This document shows, piece after piece, positions 4,762-6,128 of a DNA stretch of 6,128 nucleotides. Numbering within the stretch: the stretch's first letter is position 1; each line of letters begins with the position of its first letter. Source of the stretch: Promethearchaeota archaeon (GTDB lineage: Archaea > Asgardarchaeota > Lokiarchaeia > Sigyniarchaeales > Promethearchaeaceae); assembly GCA_014729055.1 (NCBI GenBank), contig WJKO01000376.1, forward strand, positions 1 through 6,128. Reading direction: 5' to 3'. The position numbers and the translations under genes were made by a program. The notes under the pieces were generated by a model. That model was not told the origin of the DNA. It saw only the letters and a program-made list of their open reading frames with translations, and searched no databases.

Positions 4762-6128
4762 TTAGGATTTCCCAAGATCTTCTTTAATTTGTTTAAATGC
4801 TTTTAAAACACTATTATATGCTAATTCTCCACCAGATCCATAAGCATTGATATAATCTCCGACTAAATAAACTCCTTTTAATCCAGAATCTCTTGGATTT
4901 GGACGCGCGTCTTTATACTGTTCTGTGTTTATTTGCGTACTATCGACAAGATCGTGAGTTACTACTTCTTCGAATATAACATTCCGCTCCAGTTTTGGAA
5001 ATAAATCGTATATGTAATCCCTTGCTTTTGCAATATTCTCCCGTACGTATTTCTTGTCGTCATATCTTTTCGGTGATAAAGGAATGAATGCCTTAAAAAT
5101 CTCTTCATGTTTCGGCACAATACTATCATCAAGGTTAGAAAGAAAGATCCCGTATCCATTTGGGTTTTCAGTATATAAGAATGATTTTTCATTGTAGATT
5201 TTTGATTCTAACGCAAAATCAAAGGATACCCCGACTGTTGGTGTGAGGCTATCTATAAATTCCTTTAGATTATCAGGGAGCATACTATTTCCATTTGAAT
5301 CTTGATAAATAGATGGCAAATTCTGAGGCGGCACAGCAATAATTATGTTTTTACTCACAATCTTTTCCTTATCGGTTTGTATTCCAACGATTTCATTATC
5401 TTCAAATAAAAAGTTTCTCACTTCGGAATCAAGCCGTATTTCTCCCGTCTTCTTAATTTCATCTACAAATATATCAATAATGCTTGACCAGCCAGATTTT
5501 GGATAGCCAAACAAGACTGTTTGTTTAGAACTCCATTTAATGTGACGTATAACCTCGCCTGCTGATACTGCACTAGAATAAGGGCAGTGAATTAAAACAC
5601 CCGCCGCTAATTTTAAATAACGGGCAGCCACATTTTCAATATTGTTGTTTTTTATAAACTCAGTGAGACTTTGAGCTTTAATCTTATTATAATCGTATTT
5701 GAAACCTGTCGTGAATATCTTCATTAGTTTCCAAGCCGTAAAATAATTATGGCTTCTAATTTCATTCATATTACGCGGGACGCTGATCCAACCGCGATTC
5801 CACCATTTCCTCTTTCGCCTTTCGTAGAAATTTGGTTTAATATTCTCAACTTCATCTCCAACATAGAGGTGGTAATGTCGAATGGGAAGAATAGATAGAG
5901 AACTGCTTCTATCTAGATTTAATTGGTTAATAATCTCAATTAAGGGGCTTTTTTCTCCATATTTTAACAAATGCAATCCATTATCAAGTTTGAACCCTAG
6001 TTTCTCTTTAACTCTTGCTCTACCGCCCAATTGTTTATTTTTTTCTACTAATAATACCCGTTTTTCGATATGCGTCAATAAAGCTCCTATAGCTAACCCG
6101 CTGATACCACCCCCGATTACTACAAAAT
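4762..6128 (-). CDS. FAD-dependent oxidoreductase, phytoene-desaturase-like, partial at right edge
   Basis: This is a second member of the same family as the gene at 1866-3326. The reading frame stays open from the stop at 4762-4764 to the window edge, giving 454 residues. The visible N-terminus is FVVIGGGISGLAIGALL, the dinucleotide-binding motif, so the true start lies beyond 6128, probably about 11 codons further on by alignment to the paralogue. A TTG at 6078 would remove the glycine motif and is not a credible start. Other marks are the acidic residue in VLLVEK, GGRA, the LDNGLHLLKYG segment identical to the paralogue, and the C-terminal GDYINAYGSGGELAYNSVL. In the first 62 aligned residues 37 are identical to the paralogue, without gaps. 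It has only one cysteine (in LIHC), the position shared with the paralogue. The expected role is FAD-linked hydrogen transfer on a hydrophobic substrate; the exact reaction is unknown. Its stop lies 94 bases upstream of the acyl-CoA dehydrogenase start. Confidence 0.85.
   Translation of the reverse strand, partial: FVVIGGGISGLAIGALLTHIEKRVLLVEKNKQLGGRARVKEKLGFKLDNGLHLLKYGEKSPLIEIINQLNLDRSSSLSILPIRHYHLYVGDEVENIKPNFYERRKRKWWNRGWISVPRNMNEIRSHNYFTAWKLMKIFTTGFKYDYNKIKAQSLTEFIKNNNIENVAARYLKLAAGVLIHCPYSSAVSAGEVIRHIKWSSKQTVLFGYPKSGWSSIIDIFVDEIKKTGEIRLDSEVRNFLFEDNEIVGIQTDKEKIVSKNIIIAVPPQNLPSIYQDSNGNSMLPDNLKEFIDSLTPTVGVSFDFALESKIYNEKSFLYTENPNGYGIFLSNLDDSIVPKHEEIFKAFIPLSPKRYDDKKYVRENIAKARDYIYDLFPKLERNVIFEEVVTHDLVDSTQINTEQYKDARPNPRDSGLKGVYLVGDYINAYGSGGELAYNSVLKAFKQIKEDLGKS

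Noticed and set aside
4962..5192. 76-residue minus-strand open frame
   Set aside because: It overlaps the partial oxidoreductase on the same strand in another frame, while the main frame is intact and conserved with its paralogue.
4762..6078. Start of the right-edge oxidoreductase at the TTG ending at 6078
   Set aside because: The frame stays open to the window edge and encodes the essential FVVIGGGISG dinucleotide motif upstream of this TTG, so the gene begins outside the window.
1..6128. Mobile element, CRISPR array, tRNA or rRNA, phage or defence genes
   Set aside because: No transposase or integrase motifs, regular spaced repeats, or recognisable RNA genes were seen on either strand.

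Overview
The window is AT-rich (GC roughly one third by eye). Its proteins are rich in Lys, Ile and Asn, its start sites have weak or no Shine-Dalgarno sequences, and TATA-like boxes lie upstream of several genes. Together with a multi-CxxC zinc-ribbon protein of archaeal style and enzymes of acyl and lipid redox chemistry, this suggests an archaeon. An Asgard/Lokiarchaeia-like lineage is my best guess. That is an inference: no rRNA, tRNA or informational gene is present to prove it, and a low-GC anaerobic bacterium cannot be excluded.

Layout. Positions 1-273 (+) hold the C-terminal end of an aldehyde dehydrogenase. A 97-base AT-rich gap with a direct and an inverted repeat follows, then a small protein with four CxxC knuckles (371-898, +). 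This runs convergently, with a 12-base gap, into a block of four minus-strand genes. In their order of transcription, right to left, these are: an FAD-dependent phytoene-desaturase-like oxidoreductase cut by the right edge (4762-6128), an acyl-CoA dehydrogenase (3411-4667), a second full-length paralogue of the oxidoreductase (1866-3326), and a PHP-domain metallophosphoesterase (911-1786). Gaps inside the block are 79-94 bases, so these genes may have separate promoters rather than form one tight operon. No stretch over 300 bases lacks a gene.

How the genes may work together. The notable arrangement is two diverged paralogous FAD oxidoreductases flanking an acyl-CoA dehydrogenase, with an aldehyde dehydrogenase nearby. 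All are redox enzymes typical of hydrophobic carbon skeletons (polyenes, isoprenoids, acyl-CoA thioesters, aldehydes). A plausible but unproven reading is a lipid or isoprenoid saturation, desaturation or breakdown module. Nothing in the window identifies the substrate. No known defence system, mobile element, CRISPR array or RNA gene was recognised.
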